Counted from the stretch's first letter, positions 36,035 through 45,766 are shown. The stretch is 64,000 nucleotides of DNA from Rhodobacteraceae bacterium QY30 (GCA_002356635.1 CP023454.1:496001-560000), one strand, 5' to 3'. A program made the numbers and translations. The notes: generated from the letters alone by a model not told the origin.

Positions 36035-37131
36035 CCGCCGGTCGGGGCTTCCCAGTCCAGCATTTCGCCGCAGGCATAGACGCCCGGCAGGGCCCGAAGC
36101 TGCAGATCGCCGGTCAGGCTGTGACGGGTGATGCCTCCGGCTGAAGAAATCGCCTCGGCGATCGGCCTTGGACCGGTATGGCGGACAGGAAGGTGCTTGA
36201 TCTTGCGGGCCAGGGTGGCGCCATCGCCCAGGGGACGGCCCCATTCCTGCAGCAGGGCGATGCGCAGCGGATCCAGGCGCAGCGCCTTCCGCAGGCGGTT
36301 GGGCAGGCTGTCCTTGCCGTGCGGTGCCGACAGGCGCCCCATTACCTCGGCCAGCGACAGGTTCGGCAAAAGGTCCAGGAACAGTGGCGCGCCATCGCGG
36401 ACGGCGGCCGAGACGCCATAGACGCCGCCGCCTTCAATCCCTTTCGCGGTCACCACGAATTCGCCCCGTGACACCTGCGCTCGGGCCATCAGCGCCGTTC
36501 CCTTCACGGGCTGGCCAAAGTGGCGCTGCATTGGCGCGCTCCAGTCGACACCCAGGCCCACGTTCGCCGGCTGGAACGGCGCAACGGCAACCCCACGGCG
36601 CGTCAGCCAGGGAACCCAGGCCGCGTCGGATCCGAGCCTTGGCCAACTGGCTCCGCCCAGGGCCAGGACGGTGACCTTGGGTGACAGCCGCACCGGCCCC
36701 TCCGGTGTGTCGAAGCGCAGGGCGTCCCCGTCCCAGCCGGTCCAGCGCCAGCGGGTCTTCAGAGCCACGCCCTGATCCGCCAGCCGCCCCATCCAGGCCC
36801 GCAGCAAGGGCGACGCCTTCATGGCCACCGGAAAGACCCGGCCCGTAGTGCCGGTAAAGACGTCCTGGTCGAGCCCGCGCGCCCAGTCCATCACCTGTTC
36901 CGGCCCGAAGTCGGCCAGCATCGGATCCAGCCAGTCGGTTCCATAGGCGGAACGAAACACCGCCAGCGGTTCATCCTTCGTCAGGTTCAGCCCCGACTTG
37001 CCCGCCATCAGGAACTTGCGCCCCGCACTGGGCCGCGCCTCGGCCAGAAGGACAGTGTGACCCGCCTCGGCCAGAACCCCGGCGGCCATCAGGCCCGCCG
37101 GTCCGGCACCGATGACGACAGTTTCGGCCAT
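35959..37131 (-). CDS. FAD-dependent oxidoreductase, HI0933/BaiN family
   Basis: 390-residue flavoprotein of the HI0933-like family. N-terminal dinucleotide fold [21 protein letters not shown], then [20 protein letters not shown], a family hallmark, and the C-terminal FAD contact [22 protein letters not shown]. The reaction is not established for this subgroup. The ATG at 37131 starts the Rossmann fold at once. It overlaps the receiver-PP2C gene tail to tail by 76 bases, an unusually long convergent overlap. Confidence 0.88.
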   Translation of the reverse strand: MAETVVIGAGPAGLMAAGVLAEAGHTVLLAEARPSAGRKFLMAGKSGLNLTKDEPLAVFRSAYGTDWLDPMLADFGPEQVMDWARGLDQDVFTGTTGRVFPVAMKASPLLRAWMGRLADQGVALKTRWRWTGWDGDALRFDTPEGPVRLSPKVTVLALGGASWPRLGSDAAWVPWLTRRGVAVAPFQPANVGLGVDWSAPMQRHFGQPVKGTALMARAQVSRGEFVVTAKGIEGGGVYGVSAAVRDGAPLFLDLLPNLSLAEVMGRLSAPHGKDSLPNRLRKALRLDPLRIALLQEWGRPLGDGATLARKIKHLPVRHTGPRPIAEAISSAGGITRHSLTGDLQLRALPGVYACGEMLDWEAPTGGYLLTGCMATALWAGKAAVRALSGI

Positions 37132-37260
37132 GCTCTGCCTCCGGCTGGACGGTCGGGTCTTTGCGCCAGAGGTGCCGCCTTCGCGGCCCTTGCGCAACCC
37201 CTTTCTGCCGGGTTGCTGCCAGGGCTTGTCCGCGGTGCCGCCGGCGCTATCCTGTCCGCC

Positions 37261-37306
37261 GTGGGGACGGCCCCACCCTGGATGCAGAACATGAGGACGG
37301 CCTCAT
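37261..37306 (+). ncRNA. Guanidine-II (mini-ykkC) riboswitch
   Basis: Two perfect hairpins with the diagnostic ACGR loop: GTGGGG-ACGG-CCCCAC (37261-37276) and ATGAGG-ACGG-CCTCAT (37291-37306), joined by 14 bases. The Shine-Dalgarno GAGGGG (37315-37320) follows within 9 bases and the SMR exporter ATG is at 37326. This is exactly the mini-ykkC architecture, in which each ACGR loop binds guanidinium and the second hairpin controls access to the ribosome site. Confidence 0.92.
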
Positions 37307-37325
37307 CCGATCACGAGGGGACGTC

Positions 37326-37640
37326 ATGTCCTGGATTTTCCTTCTGCTGGCGGGCCTCGCCGAAATCGGCTGGGCGCTGGGCCTGAAATACACCGATGGC
37401 TTTTCGCGGCCGCTGCCGACGGTCGTCACCCTGTTCCTGCTGGTGGCCAGCGTGGCGCTGCTGGGGCTTGCACTCCGGCACCTGCCGATCGGCACGGCCT
37501 ATGCCGTCTGGACGGGGATCGGGACGGTTGGCACCGTTGCCCTGGGTATCTGGTTGTTCGGCGATCCGGCAACGCCGGTGCGGCTTCTTTGCATCGGCCT
37601 GATCGTGGCGGGAATCGTGGGACTGAAGCTGGTGTCTTAA
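37326..37640 (+). CDS. gdx: Small multidrug resistance family guanidinium exporter (Gdx/SugE type)
   Basis: 104-residue SMR transporter with four membrane helices. Conserved Glu13 in [15 protein letters not shown] is the proton/substrate site, and the GLKYTDGF ending of helix 1 fits the Gdx (SugE) subgroup, which exports guanidinium in exchange for protons. [17 protein letters not shown] is the family's helix 3. Control by the guanidine-II riboswitch just upstream fixes the assignment. The ATG at 37326 follows GAGGGGACGTC. It overlaps the convergent asparaginase gene by 4 bases. Confidence 0.93.
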   Translation: MSWIFLLLAGLAEIGWALGLKYTDGFSRPLPTVVTLFLLVASVALLGLALRHLPIGTAYAVWTGIGTVGTVALGIWLFGDPATPVRLLCIGLIVAGIVGLKLVS

Positions 37641-38635
37641 CCCGGCGTGCAGAAGCCGGACGCCAGCCGCAGTTCACCCGTGATGAAGCCGCGCCAGTTC
37701 TTCTGCGGGCCGGAGAGCCAGGTCGAGACCACCGGATCGCCGGCGGCCAGCACGCCCAGTCGCAGAAGCAGGGCAGTGATCGCCGCTTCCGACGCGCGGG
37801 TGGCGCCATCCTCGATCTTCAGCGCAACGCCCAGCCGGCGTTCCGGCAGGATGGCCACAAACACCGCCTCGGCCCCGGTCTTGACGGCGGCGCGGCCGCC
37901 CATCGCCCGCATCAGCGCGGTGCAGGACCGGCCCTCACCGGCCACAAGCTCGGGGTAGGCCATCATGGCGCGGGTCAGGCGGTGGGCAGCGCGGTCGCGA
38001 AGATCACCGGATCCCGTTGCGGCGGCGAAGAAGGCCATGGCGCGCGCCAGGCCGTGGACGGTGGTCGCGAAGTTCGGCGCCGAACAGCCATCTATCCCGA
38101 AGCCGGGGCTGGGCTCGCCCGTCACCTCCTCGAAGGCGGCCTTCACCGCTTGCTGCACGGGATGGTCCGGGTCCACATAGTCCGGCCCGCCCCGCAGGTG
38201 TTGATTGAGGGTGAGGAACCCGCTGTGCTTGCCCGAGCAGTTGTTGTGGATCTGGCAGGGCGGCGTGTCCGAACAGGTCAGCGCCTTGTTCGCCGCCGGG
38301 TCCGACGGCATGTGCGCCCCGCAGCGCAGGTCCGATTCGGACAGGCCCAGATCCGACAGCCAGCGTGACACCCGGTCGGTGTGTATCGCCGCGCCGCTGT
38401 GACTGGCGCAGGCCAGCGCCAGTTGCGCATCCGTCAGCCCGGCGGCCTCCGCCGCTCCGCTTTCCAGAAGCGGCAGTGCCTGAAGCATCTTGCAGGACGA
38501 CCGGGGGAAGATCACCGTTTCGGGGTCGCCCCAGGCCTCGACGATGCCCTGCGGGCCGCAAATCACGGCATGTCCGTGGTGACGACTTTCCAGAAGCCCG
38601 CCGCGCCAGAGTTCCACCATCGCCTGGGCTGCCAT
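37637..38635 (-). CDS. L-asparaginase II family protein (Rhizobium-type)
   Basis: 332-residue enzyme of the Asparaginase_II family, unrelated in fold to E. coli AnsA/AnsB and typified by the Rhizobium etli inducible enzyme. Marks are [19 protein letters not shown] at the start, [17 protein letters not shown] near residue 50, [18 protein letters not shown], and [12 protein letters not shown] near residue 170 with the nucleophile region. It has no signal peptide, so it is cytoplasmic. Start 38635 (MAAQAMVEL) is chosen because the conserved region begins there. Confidence 0.9.
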   Translation of the reverse strand: MAAQAMVELWRGGLLESRHHGHAVICGPQGIVEAWGDPETVIFPRSSCKMLQALPLLESGAAEAAGLTDAQLALACASHSGAAIHTDRVSRWLSDLGLSESDLRCGAHMPSDPAANKALTCSDTPPCQIHNNCSGKHSGFLTLNQHLRGGPDYVDPDHPVQQAVKAAFEEVTGEPSPGFGIDGCSAPNFATTVHGLARAMAFFAAATGSGDLRDRAAHRLTRAMMAYPELVAGEGRSCTALMRAMGGRAAVKTGAEAVFVAILPERRLGVALKIEDGATRASEAAITALLLRLGVLAAGDPVVSTWLSGPQKNWRGFITGELRLASGFCTPG

Positions 38636-38800
38636 CGTCTTCACCCTCACACTTGCGCGAAAACCCGCCAAGAGGGCTTTTCCCCCTTGGCCCTTTCGCG
38701 GTAATAGCGGCAAATCGAGTTGAATACACCCTAGCTTCGGGGAAAAGGTGCTGCCAAGGCGCTGGCCGAAATCAGGGGAAATCTGGAGGCTCTGGAACAC

Positions 38801-39325
38801 ATGAAATCGTGGATGCTGTGCGGTCTGACCGTGCCGGCGTTGGTGATCGGTGCGGCATTGCCCGGTCTGGCACAGGAATCGACGAACCGGGTTGCCGCCA
38901 ACACCGACTGGAGCGTGTTCGTCGAGGAAAATCCGAAGGAATGCTGGGCCGTTTCGGCGCCGAAGGAATCCGTCAACACCAAGGACGGCAAGCCCACCGC
39001 CGTTCGGCGCGGCGACATCCTGCTGTTCGTGACCTATCGTCCGGGCAACAAGGGCGAGGTCTCATTCTCGGGCGGCTATCCGTTTGCGGGCGGCTCGACC
39101 GTGGGCATGGACGTGGGCGGAACCAAGTTCGACCTGTTCACCGATGGCGAATGGGCCTGGTCCGGATCGAAGGACGACGATGCCAAGATCATCGCGGCGA
39201 TGAAATCCGGGTCGTCGGCCGTTCTGGCAGCGCGTTCGGGACGCGGCACCCAGACCAAGGACACCTTCTCGCTCAACGGGATTTCGGCGGCGCTGGACGA
39301 AGCCGCGAAACGCTGCGCCAGCTGA
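38801..39325 (+). CDS. Invasion-associated locus B (IalB) family protein
   Basis: 174-residue secreted protein. The signal peptide is residues 1-24 (cleavage after LAQ). WSVFVEENPKECWAVSAP and the tail FSLNGISAALDEAAKRC match the IalB family; the two cysteines could pair. In Bartonella IalB is linked to erythrocyte entry, but in free-living Rhodobacteraceae the role is unknown. It is followed by a strong terminator, so it is monocistronic. Confidence 0.88.
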   Translation: MKSWMLCGLTVPALVIGAALPGLAQESTNRVAANTDWSVFVEENPKECWAVSAPKESVNTKDGKPTAVRRGDILLFVTYRPGNKGEVSFSGGYPFAGGSTVGMDVGGTKFDLFTDGEWAWSGSKDDDAKIIAAMKSGSSAVLAARSGRGTQTKDTFSLNGISAALDEAAKRCAS

Positions 39326-39352
39326 TCCGGTGATTGCAGCGAAGGTTTGACG

Positions 39353-39378
39353 GCCCCGCTTACCGGCGGGGCTTTTTT
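39353..39378 (+). terminator. Intrinsic terminator after the IalB-family gene
   Basis: GCCCCGC-TTACCG-GCGGGGC followed by TTTTTT, 28 bases past the stop. Confidence 0.92.
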
Positions 39379-39427
39379 CATGCGGCGAAATCCCCTATAT
39401 CCACGCCTTGTTCCAAGGATCAGGCCC

Positions 39428-40612
39428 ATGACCGAAGCGACTGCCCCCATCACGCAGGACGTTGTTACCCTGCCGCGCAAGCTGCCCGAAGGGGGCCGGA
39501 CCAATCTGGTCGGCCTGACGCGCGAACAGTTGCGCGATGCGCTGGTCGCGGCGGGCACGCCCGAGCGGCAGGCGAAGATGCGGGTGGGGCAGATCTGGCA
39601 GTGGATCTACCACTGGGGCGTGCGCGATTTCGCGCAGATGACCAACCTGGCCAAGGAGTACCGCACCTTTCTGGCCGAACGCTTTGAAATTGCCGTGCCG
39701 GAAATCGTCACGCGGCAGATATCGGACGATGGGACGCGGAAGTATCTGTTGCGGATCGCGGGCGGGCATGAAGTTGAAACCGTCTACATCCCCGAGGAAA
39801 CCCGCGGCACGCTCTGCATCTCCAGCCAGGTGGGCTGCACGCTGACCTGTTCCTTCTGCCACACCGGTACGCAGAAGCTGGTGCGCAACCTGACGGCGGC
39901 GGAGATCGTCGGGCAGGTGATGGTGGCCCGCGATGATCTGGGCGAATGGCCCGTGCAGGGCGCGCCCAAGGACGAAACCCGTCTGGTGTCCAACGTCGTG
40001 CTGATGGGCATGGGCGAGCCGCTTTACAACTTCGACAATGTCCGCGACGCGATGAAAGTCGTGATGGACGGCGAGGGGATCTCGCTCTCACGCCGCCGGA
40101 TCACCTTGTCGACCAGCGGTGTCGTGCCGGAAATCGCCCGCGCGGCGGAAGAAATCGGCTGCCTTCTGGCCGTAAGTTTCCACGCCACTACGGACGAGGT
40201 CCGCGACCGGCTGGTCCCGATCAACAAACGCTGGAACATCGAGGCGCTGTTGGCGGCGCTGCGCGACTATCCGCGGCTGTCGAACAGCGAACGGATCACC
40301 TTCGAATACGTGATGCTGAAGGGCGTGAACGACAGCGATGCCGATGCCAAGCGGCTGGTGCGGCTGATCCAGGGGATCCCCGCGAAGATCAACCTGATTC
40401 CCTTCAACGAATGGCCCGGCGCGCCCTACCAGCGGTCTGACTGGGAACGGATCGAGGCCTTTGCGGACATCGTCTACAAGGCCGGCTATGCCAGCCCGAT
40501 CCGCACCCCGCGCGGCGAGGACATCATGGCAGCCTGCGGCCAGTTGAAGTCCGCGACCGAACGCGAACGCAAAAGCCGCGCACAGGTCCAGTCCGAGGCC
40601 GGTCTGGGCTGA
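39428..40612 (+). CDS. rlmN: Dual-specificity RNA methyltransferase RlmN
   Basis: 394-residue radical SAM enzyme that methylates C2 of A2503 in 23S rRNA and A37 in some tRNAs. The [4Fe-4S]/SAM motif is CTLTCSFCH near residue 139, preceded by LCISSQVG; the C-terminal methyl-carrying Cys is in [10 protein letters not shown] near residue 368. [13 protein letters not shown] is the SAM-binding GEP loop. The start at 39428 ([10 protein letters not shown]) is chosen for family length; upstream codons fall in the preceding terminator. Confidence 0.95.
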   Translation: MTEATAPITQDVVTLPRKLPEGGRTNLVGLTREQLRDALVAAGTPERQAKMRVGQIWQWIYHWGVRDFAQMTNLAKEYRTFLAERFEIAVPEIVTRQISDDGTRKYLLRIAGGHEVETVYIPEETRGTLCISSQVGCTLTCSFCHTGTQKLVRNLTAAEIVGQVMVARDDLGEWPVQGAPKDETRLVSNVVLMGMGEPLYNFDNVRDAMKVVMDGEGISLSRRRITLSTSGVVPEIARAAEEIGCLLAVSFHATTDEVRDRLVPINKRWNIEALLAALRDYPRLSNSERITFEYVMLKGVNDSDADAKRLVRLIQGIPAKINLIPFNEWPGAPYQRSDWERIEAFADIVYKAGYASPIRTPRGEDIMAACGQLKSATERERKSRAQVQSEAGLG

Positions 40613-40745
40613 CCCACGGGCGGTTTGCCTGTCCAAAAGATCCGTTGCATGGGCACCGGCGCGTGTCATCCTGCGCGTAGCCCTGCGACCAAATGTCGCG
40701 GGGCGCGCTTCGCAATTCGTCTGCGCGTTGGGGGAGACACACGCA

Positions 40746-41141
40746 ATGCAACGTTATGCATATCTTTATATCCTTCTGGGTCTGGTCTGGCTGATCGCCG
40801 CGATGAGCTTCGGCATCTGGCTGGGCGCGACCGAGCACTTCGGCTTTGCCGAATCCCACGCCCACATGGCGCTGGTCGGATTTGCCAGTTCGGTGCTGTT
40901 CGGGCTGATCCACCATGCCTTTCCGGTGCTGTCGCGGTCGGCGATGGCGATGTGGCAGCTGGTGGTCTACCAGGTCGGCGCCGCCATTCTGGTCACGGGA
41001 AAGGTCATCGTCGATGGCGGCGGCGCGCCGACGGTGGTGAAGGTCGGCTCGATCGTCGTTCTTCTGGGAGCGGTGCTGATGCTGGTGCTGTTCGTGGCCA
41101 AGGGCCGGGTCGTCGAAGGCGCGGCGGCCCGCGCCCTCTGA
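40746..41141 (+). CDS. Small membrane protein resembling a cytochrome oxidase subunit I fragment
   Basis: 131 residues with four membrane helices (about 5-27, 37-58, 68-88, 100-122). ESHAHMALVGFASSVLFGLIHHAFP resembles the start of the cbb3-type oxidase subunit I, where a His of the HxHxxLxGW-like helix binds low-spin heme (shown here in parts ESHAHMALVGF and LIHHAFP). With His-x-His and His-His pairs it might hold heme or copper, but it is far shorter than an oxidase subunit. The ATG at 40746 follows GGGGAGA by about 10 bases. It stands alone. Function not known. Confidence 0.8.
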   Translation: MQRYAYLYILLGLVWLIAAMSFGIWLGATEHFGFAESHAHMALVGFASSVLFGLIHHAFPVLSRSAMAMWQLVVYQVGAAILVTGKVIVDGGGAPTVVKVGSIVVLLGAVLMLVLFVAKGRVVEGAAARAL

Positions 41142-41158
41142 TCCGCGGCCGGCGGGGA

Positions 41159-42718
41159 TTAGTCGCGCGGCCCTTCCCACAGGCACCAGGCCTGACCGTT
41201 GAACTGGACCTCGCGCGTGGCGGGGGTCGGCAGAACATGCAATGCGCAGGGGGCCAGAACCTTGCCTTCGGGGTGGTCGGCCAGCCAATCCGGCAGCGCA
41301 TCGGGCGTCAGTTCGGCGACGGGCTGGGTCAGGCGGGCGGGGAAGTTGAATTCGGCGTGGTACTTCGGACCGACGACGGCGATGCCTTTCGTTTCCTGTC
41401 CGGTCAGCGCGCTGGCAAGAATCCGGGCATCATAGGCTTGGCGCAGGCCGGTCAGGCCGATGCCCAGGTTCAGTGCCAGCACCAGGCCCAGTCCCAGGAA
41501 CACCATTCCCAGCGACAGGGGCAGTCGTAGCGCCACGGCAGCGGACAGCAGCAGCACGACCACCGCCGCCACGACCGAAACCGCGGGCCTCAGCAGAGCC
41601 GCATCGCCACTGCCGATCAGGCCGAAGGCTGCGGCGATGGCCACCACCCCTCCCAGCAGGACCAGGGCCGCGGGCAGGGCGATGCCGGCAAGCGGGCGCG
41701 ACAGATCCTCGGCCGATCGGCCCAGCGCATGGGCGAACAGCAGCGCCACGGCGGGAAGTTCGGGGACCAGGTAATGCACCTGCTTGCCCGAGATCAGGCT
41801 GAACAGCACCAGTCCCGAAAGCGCCCAGATGGCGATCATGCGCAGGGCCGGATCGGTCCGGTCCAGCCGCCGCAATCCGCGCCAGAGGGCAGGCGACCAG
41901 ATCCAGGGGAACAGCAGCAGGGGAAGCGTGGCCGCCAGCCAGTACCACGGCCGGGCATGGGCAAACGAGGATACCATCCGGCCGCTGCTTTGCTTCCAGA
42001 GGATCATCTCGCGATATTCCGGCCCGCCCAGAATGGCAGCGGGCACCACCCACAGCGCAACCAATCCCATGGCCACGGCCAATGCCAGTCCCGTGCCGCG
42101 CAGGATCCGGCCCAGCGGCGGCCGCGTGGCTTCGGGGGCCCAGAGGAAGGACAGCAGCAGCACCGGCAAGAGGTGCACCAGGATCACCGGTCCCTTGGCA
42201 TAGACCCCAAGCGCCAGCGCCAGCCCGAAAACCAGCCAGGCCTGCCGTCCGCCGCCCTTGACCAGGGCCGACCAGAGCGCCGCGATGCCAAGAAGCACCG
42301 CCGAGGCCAGCAGCGTGTCGAACATCGTCGCCCCGCCGTAGATCGCGAAGATGCTGAAGGCAGACAGCACCGCCGCGGCCCGCGCGCCCGTCCGGTCATC
42401 CCAAAGTCGGCGCCCCACGCCCCAGGTGCCGGCGATGACGGCCAGTCCGAAGGCCGGACCGACGATGCGCGCCGCAAGATCGCTGACGCCCGTCACGCTC
42501 CAGACCAGGTTGATCAGCCAGAACAGAAGCGGCGGCTTGTCGGTGTAGAAGGCGCCGTTCTTGTGCGGCACCAGCCAGTCGCCGGTGACGCGCATTTCCC
42601 AGGCGACCGAGACATAGCGGGTTTCGTCAATGGGGATGAGCGGCCGCAGCACGATCCCGGAAAGCGCCACCAGGGCGAAGGCAAGCAGGGCGAAAAACCC
42701 GATCTGACGCGCGGACAT
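41159..42718 (-). CDS. ArnT-like glycosyltransferase family 39 membrane protein
   Basis: 519-residue multi-span protein of the ArnT/PMT glycosyltransferase fold (GT39/GT83). The first periplasmic loop has IDETRYVSVAWEMRVTGDWL with the catalytic Asp-Glu pair and HKNGAFYTDKPPLLFWL, both typical of ArnT. At least ten hydrophobic helices follow and a periplasmic C-terminal domain of about 100 residues. It moves a sugar from a lipid carrier, probably to lipid A, LPS or protein. The start at 42718 (MSARQIGFFALL) begins helix 1. It is 7 bases after the LOG gene, same strand. Confidence 0.88.
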   Translation of the reverse strand: MSARQIGFFALLAFALVALSGIVLRPLIPIDETRYVSVAWEMRVTGDWLVPHKNGAFYTDKPPLLFWLINLVWSVTGVSDLAARIVGPAFGLAVIAGTWGVGRRLWDDRTGARAAAVLSAFSIFAIYGGATMFDTLLASAVLLGIAALWSALVKGGGRQAWLVFGLALALGVYAKGPVILVHLLPVLLLSFLWAPEATRPPLGRILRGTGLALAVAMGLVALWVVPAAILGGPEYREMILWKQSSGRMVSSFAHARPWYWLAATLPLLLFPWIWSPALWRGLRRLDRTDPALRMIAIWALSGLVLFSLISGKQVHYLVPELPAVALLFAHALGRSAEDLSRPLAGIALPAALVLLGGVVAIAAAFGLIGSGDAALLRPAVSVVAAVVVLLLSAAVALRLPLSLGMVFLGLGLVLALNLGIGLTGLRQAYDARILASALTGQETKGIAVVGPKYHAEFNFPARLTQPVAELTPDALPDWLADHPEGKVLAPCALHVLPTPATREVQFNGQAWCLWEGPRD

Positions 42719-42725
42719 GACTGGA

Positions 42726-43580
42726 TCAGCGCCCCGGAATGTGATCGCGGCGTTCCCCGCCATGGGGCCAGTTGTCGAAGGCGGCCACGGCTTCCTCGGC
42801 CGTCTCGACATACTGGAACAGCGACAGGTCTTCCTCCGAGATCGTTCCCGCCTCGGCCAGTCCGCGCCAGTTGATGAGGTTTTCCCAGAAGCTGCGGCCG
42901 AACAGCAGGATCGGGATCCGCGCCATGCGGCCGGTCTGGATCAGGGTCAGGGCCTCGAACATCTCGTCCATGGTGCCGAAACCGCCGGGGAAGACACAGA
43001 TCGCGCGGGCCCGCATCAGGAAATGCATCTTGCGGATGGCGAAGTAGTGGAAGTTGAAGCACAAGTCCGGCGTCACATAAGTGTTAGGCGCCTGTTCATG
43101 CGGCAGGACGATGTTGAAGCCGATGGAATGGCCCCCCGCTTCGTGCGCGCCCAGGTTCCCCGCCTCCATCACACCGGGACCGCCGCCAGTGACGATCACG
43201 TTCTCGCGGCCGTACGAGTCCAGGCTGCGTTCGGTCATGATCCGGGCAAAGCGCCGCGCCTCGTCGTAATAGACCGCCAGTTCCGCCAGTTTCGGCGTCC
43301 TTGCGGTATGGGCCAGGTCCGGGGCAGGGATCCGCGCGCCGCCGAACATGACGATGGTCGTGTTGATGCCGCGGGCGTCCAGCGCCATTTCGGGCTTCAG
43401 CAGTTCCAGTTGCAGGCGGACGGGGCGCAATTCCTCGCGCGTCATGAAATCGAGGTCGGTGAAAGCCAGCTTGTAGGATGGGGCGCGGGTCTGCGGCGTA
43501 TCGATGGCGCGCTCGACGGCGATGGCATCTTCCTGACTGTCCCGCAGCGGGTGGGTGCGGTTGTCGCTGTCCTCGGTCAT
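42726..43580 (-). CDS. LOG family protein (TIGR00730-type lysine decarboxylase-like)
   Basis: 284-residue Rossmann-fold protein of the LOG/YvdD group, whose members remove ribose 5-phosphate from nucleotide monophosphates such as cytokinin precursors. FGGARIPAPD near residue 80, VTGGGPGVMEAGNLGAHEAGG near residue 131 and the signature FPGGFGTMDEMFEALT near residue 200 are all present. About 60 extra N-terminal residues precede the core, which is common in alphaproteobacteria. The former label lysine decarboxylase is wrong for this family. Confidence 0.88.
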   Translation of the reverse strand: MTEDSDNRTHPLRDSQEDAIAVERAIDTPQTRAPSYKLAFTDLDFMTREELRPVRLQLELLKPEMALDARGINTTIVMFGGARIPAPDLAHTARTPKLAELAVYYDEARRFARIMTERSLDSYGRENVIVTGGGPGVMEAGNLGAHEAGGHSIGFNIVLPHEQAPNTYVTPDLCFNFHYFAIRKMHFLMRARAICVFPGGFGTMDEMFEALTLIQTGRMARIPILLFGRSFWENLINWRGLAEAGTISEEDLSLFQYVETAEEAVAAFDNWPHGGERRDHIPGR

Positions 43581-43672
43581 ATCCGGCGTCTGTCCATTCC
43601 GATTGCGTGACTGTGCCCCTCGGCATATAGCGACTTGTCACTGGAAACCACACGAAACGCGAGGAAGCCCCC

Positions 43673-44509
43673 ATGACGAACACCGCGCCGAACGCCGCGC
43701 TGGAAGCCGCCATCGAAGCCGCCTGGGAGGCGCGCGACACCATCACGCCGTCGACCAGGGGCGAGACGCGCGACGCGATCGAAGCGACGCTCGAGGCGCT
43801 GGACAAGGGTGCGCTGCGGGTGGCGGAAAAGCGCGGCGCGGACTGGCATGTTAACCAGTGGGCCAAGAAGGCCGTGCTGCTGGGCTTCCGCATCACCGAC
43901 ATGGGCCGGCAGGACGGCGGCCCGCAGGGCGGCGGCTGGTGGGACAAGGTCGACAGCAAGTTCAAGGGCTGGACCGACACCGACTGGCGCGCGGCTGGCT
44001 TCCGTGCAGTGCCGAACTGCGTGGTCCGGCGGTCGGCCTATGTGGCGAAGGGCGTCGTTCTGATGCCGTCCTTCGTCAACCTGGGCGCCTATGTCGATGA
44101 AGGCACGATGGTCGACACCTGGGCGACCGTGGGCTCCTGCGCGCAGATCGGCAAGAACGTGCATCTGTCGGGCGGTGTCGGCATCGGCGGCGTCCTGGAG
44201 CCGATGCAGGCCGGCCCGACCATCATCGAGGACAACTGCTTCATCGGCGCCCGGTCCGAGGTGGTGGAAGGCTGCATCGTCCGCGAAGGCTCGGTCCTGG
44301 GGATGGGGGTCTTCATCGGCAAGTCGACGAAGATCGTCGACCGCGAGACCGGCGAGGTCATGTATGGCGAGGTCCCGGCGGGATCGGTGGTCGTCGCGGG
44401 GTCGATGCCGTCGAAGAATGGCGTCAACCTGTATTGCGCGGTGATCGTCAAGCGCGTCGATGCGCAGACCCGGTCCAAGACCTCGATCAACGAGCTTCTG
44501 CGCGACTGA
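43673..44509 (+). CDS. dapD: 2,3,4,5-tetrahydropyridine-2,6-dicarboxylate N-succinyltransferase DapD
   Basis: 278-residue enzyme of the succinylase branch of lysine and diaminopimelate synthesis. The left-handed beta-helix is visible as hexapeptide turns from about residue 110 ([20 protein letters not shown]). [15 protein letters not shown] and [21 protein letters not shown] are DapD landmarks. It is divergent from the LOG gene and apparently monocistronic, with a GC hairpin 67 bases past the stop. Confidence 0.95.
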   Translation: MTNTAPNAALEAAIEAAWEARDTITPSTRGETRDAIEATLEALDKGALRVAEKRGADWHVNQWAKKAVLLGFRITDMGRQDGGPQGGGWWDKVDSKFKGWTDTDWRAAGFRAVPNCVVRRSAYVAKGVVLMPSFVNLGAYVDEGTMVDTWATVGSCAQIGKNVHLSGGVGIGGVLEPMQAGPTIIEDNCFIGARSEVVEGCIVREGSVLGMGVFIGKSTKIVDRETGEVMYGEVPAGSVVVAGSMPSKNGVNLYCAVIVKRVDAQTRSKTSINELLRD

Positions 44510-44576
44510 GCGCCTGCTTCAACCGTTCGCAAGCGGTTGGGGCGCGGTGGGTATCTGCGCAAGAAAGAATTGGGAG

Positions 44577-44602
44577 CGCGCGCCGGGGACATCCGGCGCG
44601 CG
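44577..44602 (+). terminator. GC-rich hairpin after dapD (probable terminator)
   Basis: Perfect 10-pair stem CGCGCGCCGG / CCGGCGCGCG with loop GGACAT, then TTCGGCATTTC. The T run is poor, so it may act weakly or in the leader of the next gene, which starts 90 bases on. Confidence 0.45.
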
Positions 44603-44691
44603 TTCGGCATTTCGTGGGTTCGCCTGTCGGGAACGGCGGGCGGATGCATGGCGTTGGCCTGCGGGTCGCCTGTGCGACGAGGGGGGTCTTG

Positions 44692-45366
44692 ATGGAAGAA
44701 GCGATCATCCCGCTGGATCTCGGCCGGATGTTTCTGGGCGATGAACCGGTGCTGTTCTACCTGGAGATCGTCGTCAGGACCGCGATCATCTACCTGTGGA
44801 CCCTGGTGCTGATCCGATGGATCGGCGGGCGCGGCGTGGCGCAGCTGTCGTTGATCGAGTTCCTGCTGGTCATCGCTCTTGGTTCGGCGGTGGGGGATTC
44901 GCTGTTCTACCCCGATGTGCCGCTGCTGCACGCCATGCTGACCATCCTGCTGATCGTGCTGATCAACAAGGGGCTGGATGCGGCCGTCAACCGCTTCCGG
45001 CGCGCGAAACGCATCATCGACGGGGTGCCGCGGGAACTGGTCCGCGACGGCGTCATCCAGGGCGGGCAGGAATTGCGCGACCTGGCTTCGCTGGAGGTGA
45101 TGGCGATGCTGCGGTTGCAGGGTATCTCCAACCTGGGAGAGGTCCGGCGCGCCTATCTGGAAAGCAATGGCTCGGTCAGCATTTTTCGCCATGACCCGCC
45201 GCGTCCGGGATTGCCGATCGTTCCGCCGCCCGAGCTGGAGCGTCGTCCGCAGCCCGTGGGGGGCGGCGCGGTCTGCTGCGGCTGTTGCGGGCAGGGGCTG
45301 ACGGCAATGACGCCGGACGTCGCCTGCCCCAACTGCGGCGCAAAGGACTGGACCCGGCCTGCCTGA
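44692..45366 (+). CDS. DUF421/YetF family membrane protein with C-terminal zinc-ribbon-like tail
   Basis: 224 residues. Three N-terminal membrane helices (about 18-38, 50-70, 76-94) and the DUF421 cytoplasmic domain with IIDGVPRELVRDGVIQ and LRDLASLEVMAMLRLQGI, as in Bacillus YetF/YdfS. After PIVPPPELERRPQPV comes an added tail with CCGCC, then CPNCG 20 residues on, a layout able to bind zinc. The ATG at 44692 is preceded by GGGGGG; the frame is open further upstream through the terminator. It is followed by a small gene and rnr. Confidence 0.85.
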   Translation: MEEAIIPLDLGRMFLGDEPVLFYLEIVVRTAIIYLWTLVLIRWIGGRGVAQLSLIEFLLVIALGSAVGDSLFYPDVPLLHAMLTILLIVLINKGLDAAVNRFRRAKRIIDGVPRELVRDGVIQGGQELRDLASLEVMAMLRLQGISNLGEVRRAYLESNGSVSIFRHDPPRPGLPIVPPPELERRPQPVGGGAVCCGCCGQGLTAMTPDVACPNCGAKDWTRPA

Positions 45367-45405
45367 ACGGGCAAGGGTGGGGCAAGAACACGAAGGAGGT
45401 AGCCC

Positions 45406-45756
45406 GTGGACGCCAACGACAAGGACAAGGCCGTGAAGGCAAAGCGGGCGCAGCAGGTTTTCACGCTGGTCGTCGAGGTGGGCCGGAAGGCCGATGATGG
45501 CCTGCCCAAAGGCGCCACCGGCGCGGGCCTGATGGTTTATGCCAGCGGCGTGGACGAGGCCGAGGCGGTGCGCGAAACCGTGGCCGTCCTGAAAGAGGCC
45601 GGGGTCGCGCCCCTGGACGTGACGGGCTACGGCACCCTGGACGAACGTCTTGCGGCGGGCGAGGAAATCGACCCCGAGGAGCGCGCGCTGATGGAGCGCG
45701 CCCTGGCCGAAAACGCCGTGATCGTCGCGCAGATGACGCCGTTTTTCCCCGAGTAA
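45406..45756 (+). CDS. Small conserved-looking protein upstream of rnr
   Basis: 116 residues, not recognised. GTG start preceded by a perfect AAGGAGG with 6-base spacing, so translation should be strong. The product is soluble and acidic, alternating strands and helices: QQVFTLVVEVGRKADDGLP, then GAGLMVYASGVDEAEAVRETVAVLKEAG, resembling a small ferredoxin-like alpha-beta fold. It ends 10 bases before rnr, so it is probably co-expressed with RNase R. Confidence 0.75.
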   Translation: MDANDKDKAVKAKRAQQVFTLVVEVGRKADDGLPKGATGAGLMVYASGVDEAEAVRETVAVLKEAGVAPLDVTGYGTLDERLAAGEEIDPEERALMERALAENAVIVAQMTPFFPE

Positions 45757-45766
45757 GGAGCGGATC

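Noticed and set aside
43673-44509. dapD as part of the lysine degradation system
   Set aside because: It makes diaminopimelate and lysine, is 9 kb from the catabolic genes and has its own unit; co-location is likely chance.
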